From assembly GCA_946403295.1 (NCBI GenBank), contig CAMIZL010000006.1, forward strand, positions 1 to 64,000: DNA of 64,000 nt, in the 5' to 3' direction. A model generated the notes under the pieces. The model ran no database searches and was not told where the DNA came from. It saw nothing but the letters and a program-made list of their open reading frames with translations. Position numbers and translations under genes: made by a program. Of the stretch, positions 59,935 to 64,000 are shown piece by piece. The stretch comes from an uncultured Clostridia bacterium. Lineage in GTDB: Bacteria > Bacillota > Clostridia > Lachnospirales > Lachnospiraceae. Each line of letters opens with the position of its first letter. Position 1 is the first letter of the stretch.

Positions 59935-60590
59935 TGACAAGTTTTTTCTCTTTTTAGGTTTTTCGGACAATAACCTGCGAGGAAGCATTCTTCGCAGCGC
60001 GGGGAACGAGCCTTGCAGATCTCGCGTCCGAGCGACATAAATTGTATGTTTATCCTGCTCCAATGATCTTCCGGGAGCCTTTCCATCAATTCATATTCCG
60101 CTTTCACGGGATCTTCGGTGTCGGTCAGACCAAGTCTTTTCGACACTCTTTTTACGTGTGTGTCAACCACCACGGAGGGTTGCGAGAAAACATGCGATCT
60201 GACAACATTTGCGGTTTTTCTGCCGACCCCGGGCAGTGATACGAGCTCTTCGAGCGACCCGGGAACTTTGCCGCCGAATCTTTCCGTGAGCTGTGCGGCG
60301 CATCCCATGATCGACGCCGTCTTTGCCCTGTAGAGTCCGACAGGCCTGATCACTTCCTCTACATCCCGGGGATCCGCATTTGCAAGCTCACGCGGCGACG
60401 TAAATCTCTTAAAGAGCACTTTTGTCACTTCGTTCACGCGGTTGTCGGTACACTGGGCACTGAGTATTGTGGCTGTGAGAAGCTGCCACGGCTCGTCGTA
60501 TTCAAGGAAGCTTTCCGTCCGGGGATAGTGTTCGTCGAGAAGACAAAGGATCTTTGTCAGATCCTTAATATCGTCCTTTTTCTTTTTCAT
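59931..60590 (-). CDS. nth: Endonuclease III
   Basis: LPGVGRKTANVV; VVDTHVKRVSKRLG; C-x6-C-x2-C-x5-C (CKARSPRCEECFLAGYC). Confidence 0.95.
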   Translation of the reverse strand: MKKKKDDIKDLTKILCLLDEHYPRTESFLEYDEPWQLLTATILSAQCTDNRVNEVTKVLFKRFTSPRELANADPRDVEEVIRPVGLYRAKTASIMGCAAQLTERFGGKVPGSLEELVSLPGVGRKTANVVRSHVFSQPSVVVDTHVKRVSKRLGLTDTEDPVKAEYELMERLPEDHWSRINIQFMSLGREICKARSPRCEECFLAGYCPKNLKREKTCH

Positions 60591-60633
60591 TCACACCTTC
60601 CTTTGTTTCCGGGGCGTCCCGTCTTCCCTGCGG

Positions 60634-62703
60634 TCATTGCTTTCCTCCGGGGAGGAACGACGAAGGAAGATTCTTAAACACAAGAGCACTGAACTTATCC
60701 ATATGAAGCCCGAGCATTCCGTTCTCAAGTCTGTACATTTCGGCCGAGTACGAATAACCGCAGTCATATGTGATGACCATTCTTACAAGAACGGTCTCGT
60801 CCGTAATACCCGTCTCCCATACGGGAATGTTGATGTTTATGTCATAATCGTTATTGTTGACCGCAACGATGAAAACTTCCTCTTCGTTGAAGCGGGCATA
60901 CGAAATCACGCCCTTCGTTCCCGTAAGATACTTAAAGGAACCCGTCTTTAAAACTCGGTAGGCTTTGTGCATCCCGAGGAGCTGTTTATAAAAATCCATC
61001 AGGCTCCTGTCCTCACGGCCCCAGGGGAATGTCCTTCTGTTGTCGGGATCGGTCCATCCGCACACTCCGGCTTCGTCACCGTAATAAACGCAGGGTGCGC
61101 CCGGCCAGGTGGCCTGAATGACGATCGCCTCACGCATACAGCAATGCATGATCCCTTCCGATGCTGCAGCGCTGCCGAGGCTCTGAAGTCTGCCCACGCG
61201 TCTGTTCGTCCTTGTCATGAACCGCGCGTGGTCATGATTCGAAAGCTGGTTCATGGCCGTCTGAAGCGAAGGTGTATCCATCTTTGCCATGTTGTGACGC
61301 ATGGTGGCCCAGAACGCGTTGTTGTTGTCAAGGAGCTCGCCTCTGTAGGCGTCGCTGTGTTTATCCATGCCTGTAAGGAACCAGCCGACCGGCTCCATAA
61401 AGGCTTCATAATTCATTATCGTGTCCCATTCGTCTCCCAGCAACCAGTTCTCCGAACCCTCGTAGTTCTCGGCTATTATGATCGCCTCGGGATTGGCGGC
61501 CTTCACTCTCTTTCTGAATTCCTTCCAGAAGAAGTGATTAAAGGCGGGAGACATCCCAAGGTCGGCCGCGACGTCTAATCTCCAGCCGTCGGCATTGTAG
61601 GGCGGTGACACCCATTTTTCGGCCACCCGCATGATATATTCAAAGAGTTCGGGTGAATTCTCATAATTGAGTTTCGGAAGAGTCGGGTGACCCCACCAGC
61701 CGTCATATGAATCATTGTTCGGCCAGTCGTCCTTACGGAAGTTGAAAAACGTTCTGTAAGGGCTGTCCTTGCTTACATAGGCTCCTTTTTCATATCCGGG
61801 CGTCTTGTCATATATGAGCTGCCGGTCGAGCCACTTATTGAAGGATCCGCAATGATTGAACACGCCGTCGAGGATCACTCTGATCCCCCTGTCATGCGCT
61901 TCCTTAACAAATTCGGCGAAGAATTCGTTGCTCGCCTTCAGATTGTCAAGGTCGCAGACTCTCGTGATATAACGCGTCGCATGGGTATTGTCGTTGTCGC
62001 CGTCCGCAAGAACCTCCCCCTCGTCTCTCGGGATAACCGTAAAGTGAGGATCTATATGATCGTAATCCTGTGTATCGTATTTATGATTTGATGGCGAAAC
62101 GAAAAGAGGATTGAAATAGATAGCCTCAACTCCCATGTATTGTAAATGGTCGAATCTCTTCCTTACTCCCGTAAGATCGCCTCCGTAGAAATTACGGATA
62201 TCTTCCGCTTCGGGGAGCTTGTTCCAATCGATCACTCTCTTTACATGTTTGCCGAGGTATGAATATTCGTCATCCATTACCGAATTGGTGGGATCGCTGT
62301 TGCAGAACCTGTCGGTGAATATCTGATACATGACGGCGCCTTTGGCCCAATCGGGCGTTGAAAAGCCCGGCATGATACGGAATCTGTATTCGGGGCGCGC
62401 ACCTTCCTCGGCTCCGGCCGATGTATAGAAGAAAGCATCGCTTCCGTCATTTATAAGGAAATAATATGTAAAAAGCTCTTCGGGACACGTCATCGAATAC
62501 TCGAAAAACACGAATCTGTCGCGCACTTCCACGGGCTCGAGACGTTCACCCTCCGAGTCGTTTATAAAAATATACGCTTCGAGACCTTCCGTGGCAGCAG
62601 TCCTAAGCCTGAGCCTTAACGTATCTCCCGGCTTTGGCTGCGCCGGTATCCTGTAGCTCTCGGTCCCGTCGCAAAATGCTGCGTGTCTGGTATAATCACT
62701 CAC
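60634..62703 (-). CDS. Glycoside hydrolase family 13 (neopullulanase/cyclomaltodextrinase-like)
   Basis: GVEAIYFNPLF, DGWRLDVAAD, NHDHARFMTR motifs. Confidence 0.9.
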   Translation of the reverse strand: MSDYTRHAAFCDGTESYRIPAQPKPGDTLRLRLRTAATEGLEAYIFINDSEGERLEPVEVRDRFVFFEYSMTCPEELFTYYFLINDGSDAFFYTSAGAEEGARPEYRFRIMPGFSTPDWAKGAVMYQIFTDRFCNSDPTNSVMDDEYSYLGKHVKRVIDWNKLPEAEDIRNFYGGDLTGVRKRFDHLQYMGVEAIYFNPLFVSPSNHKYDTQDYDHIDPHFTVIPRDEGEVLADGDNDNTHATRYITRVCDLDNLKASNEFFAEFVKEAHDRGIRVILDGVFNHCGSFNKWLDRQLIYDKTPGYEKGAYVSKDSPYRTFFNFRKDDWPNNDSYDGWWGHPTLPKLNYENSPELFEYIMRVAEKWVSPPYNADGWRLDVAADLGMSPAFNHFFWKEFRKRVKAANPEAIIIAENYEGSENWLLGDEWDTIMNYEAFMEPVGWFLTGMDKHSDAYRGELLDNNNAFWATMRHNMAKMDTPSLQTAMNQLSNHDHARFMTRTNRRVGRLQSLGSAAASEGIMHCCMREAIVIQATWPGAPCVYYGDEAGVCGWTDPDNRRTFPWGREDRSLMDFYKQLLGMHKAYRVLKTGSFKYLTGTKGVISYARFNEEEVFIVAVNNNDYDININIPVWETGITDETVLVRMVITYDCGYSYSAEMYRLENGMLGLHMDKFSALVFKNLPSSFLPGGKQ

Positions 62704-62754
62704 GGCGTTCCTCCGTATCCCTATAACTCAATCCGTATTATATTACTAAGACCG

Positions 62755-63510
62755 CTAAATATCAATATTGCGCTTGTCCGGATCGCCCTTTTCCCTGTTC
62801 CTTACATACCTGTCTATGATGTTTATGGCTTCGCCGTTCTCGTCCGCGACATATTCCTGTGTCCTTCCGAAGAAGAGCTGTCTGTGGGCAAGATGAAGAA
62901 TATGATTGGAATACTTCTGTGCCGCCTTCAGATCATGCGTTACCATGATCACCGCTATTTTCTCTTCCTTGTTTATCCTTGCGATAAGTTCGTATAGTTC
63001 CGCCGTTGCCAGGGGGTCGAGTCCCGAAACGGGCTCATCGAGCAGGAGCAGGCTTTTTGTGGCGCAAAGGGCACGCGCAAGAAGTACGCGTTGCTGCTGG
63101 CCGCCCGAAAGCTCTTGATAACTTTTCTTCCTTAAATTATATATTCCCATGGCATTCATCTTCTCGAGTGCCAGTTCTTTCTCCGCTGCCGAGTAGAAAG
63201 GGCGCAGCCCGAGCCTGTTGCCGCATCCCGAAAGGACCACTTCCTTTACGCTTGCCGGGAAATCCCTCTGAATATCGGTCTGCTGGGGCAGGTATCCGAT
63301 CTCGTTCATCTTAAAGCCTTCACCGGGAACTATCTTTCCCTTCATCGGTTTGATAAGTCCGAGGAGACCTTTGATGAGCGTACTCTTTCCCGCTCCGTTT
63401 TCTCCTATCACACACAGATAGCTGTCTCTTCCGACGGCAAAATCGATGTCGGTCAAGATCTCTTTTCCGTCATATCCGAGTGTGACATGATTACATGACA
63501 ATATCGACAT
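62755..63510 (-). CDS. ZnuC-like metal ABC transporter ATP-binding protein
   Basis: GENGAGKSTLIKGLL, LSGGQQQRVLLARAL, LLLDEPVSGLD. Confidence 0.85.
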   Translation of the reverse strand: MSILSCNHVTLGYDGKEILTDIDFAVGRDSYLCVIGENGAGKSTLIKGLLGLIKPMKGKIVPGEGFKMNEIGYLPQQTDIQRDFPASVKEVVLSGCGNRLGLRPFYSAAEKELALEKMNAMGIYNLRKKSYQELSGGQQQRVLLARALCATKSLLLLDEPVSGLDPLATAELYELIARINKEEKIAVIMVTHDLKAAQKYSNHILHLAHRQLFFGRTQEYVADENGEAINIIDRYVRNREKGDPDKRNIDI

Positions 63511-63710
63511 GGAAACCTCCTGTGAAGACTCATATTCCTTACTGCCCCATGATAAGATTTGACGGCCTTTATGTCAATATCGGGCTTGTCAGTTTGCGGA
63601 GTTTTAGGGCATATGTTGGTATATTTTTCTCTTTTTGTGAACTCAGATGTTCTTTCTTTTAAATTTTGCTCATATATTAATAGAAATGTTAGTTTTTGAG
63701 CCGTTTTTTC

Positions 63711-63739
63711 TTGACAAAAGAGTCCAAAAAGATTATAAA
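63711..63739 (+). promoter_or_regulatory. Sigma-A promoter TTGACA-N17-TATAAA for the HU gene
   Basis: -35 63711-63716, -10 63734-63739; about 73 bp before ATG. Confidence 0.85.
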
Positions 63740-63811
63740 TAGACATGTAGTGCAGACAGCACACTTTAATCCAGTGGGATTGATATCAAGTCATATTAGG
63801 AGGATGTATTC

Positions 63812-64000
63812 ATGAACAAGGCTGAATTAGTAGCAGCAATCGCTGACAAGGCAGAGTTATCCAAGAAGGATTCAGAGAAGGCATTAAAGGCTTTCATCGA
63901 CGTTGTAACCGCACAGCTCAAGAAGGGCGACAAGGTTCAGTTAGTTGGCTTCGGAACATTTGAAGTTTCCAAGAGAGCAGCTAGAAAGGGCAGAAACCCT
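63812..64000 (+). CDS. HU-family DNA-binding protein (truncated by the window end)
   Basis: MNKAELVAAIADKAELSKKDSEKALKAFIDVVTAQLKKGDKVQLVGFGTFEVSKRAARKGRNP; SD aggagg. Confidence 0.95.
   Translation, partial: MNKAELVAAIADKAELSKKDSEKALKAFIDVVTAQLKKGDKVQLVGFGTFEVSKRAARKGRNP

Overview
The window is Clostridia-like chromosome (composition and gene order look Lachnospiraceae-like; this is inference). Positions 1-21.3 kb hold the S10-spc-alpha ribosomal protein cluster on the minus strand (rpsJ to rplQ, then ecfA1/ecfA2/ecfT, truA, rplM, rpsI). Within it are several structured or tandem-repeat spacers and internal terminators. Positions 21.7-40.3 kb hold a MalY-type aminotransferase, a LarE-DUF3737 fusion, a secreted subtilase with a BspA-like LRR tail, a Bce-type two-component/ABC module with a good operator candidate, a divergent VanRS-like pair, PfkB, MATE, YczE-like and amidohydrolase genes. 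Positions 40.3-46.3 kb form an AT-richer accessory block: a Mor/CD3324-type regulator, a degenerate APH-fold protein, a Nudix-beta-lactamase fusion, a second serine hydrolase, and a DinD locus opposite an XRE regulator. DinD and XRE are separated by an almost perfectly symmetric bidirectional promoter/operator, which is the most striking element seen. Positions 46.3-64 kb are mostly housekeeping (RlmD-like, patatin, YhaM-like, HK/RR, MutS2, TrmL, CheX, PatA, Lrp, Nth, GH13, ZnuC-like, HU), with an apparently inactive HtrA-like protein among them. No CRISPR array, rRNA, tRNA or transposase was recognised. All assignments come from reading the sequence and translations; no database search was run.
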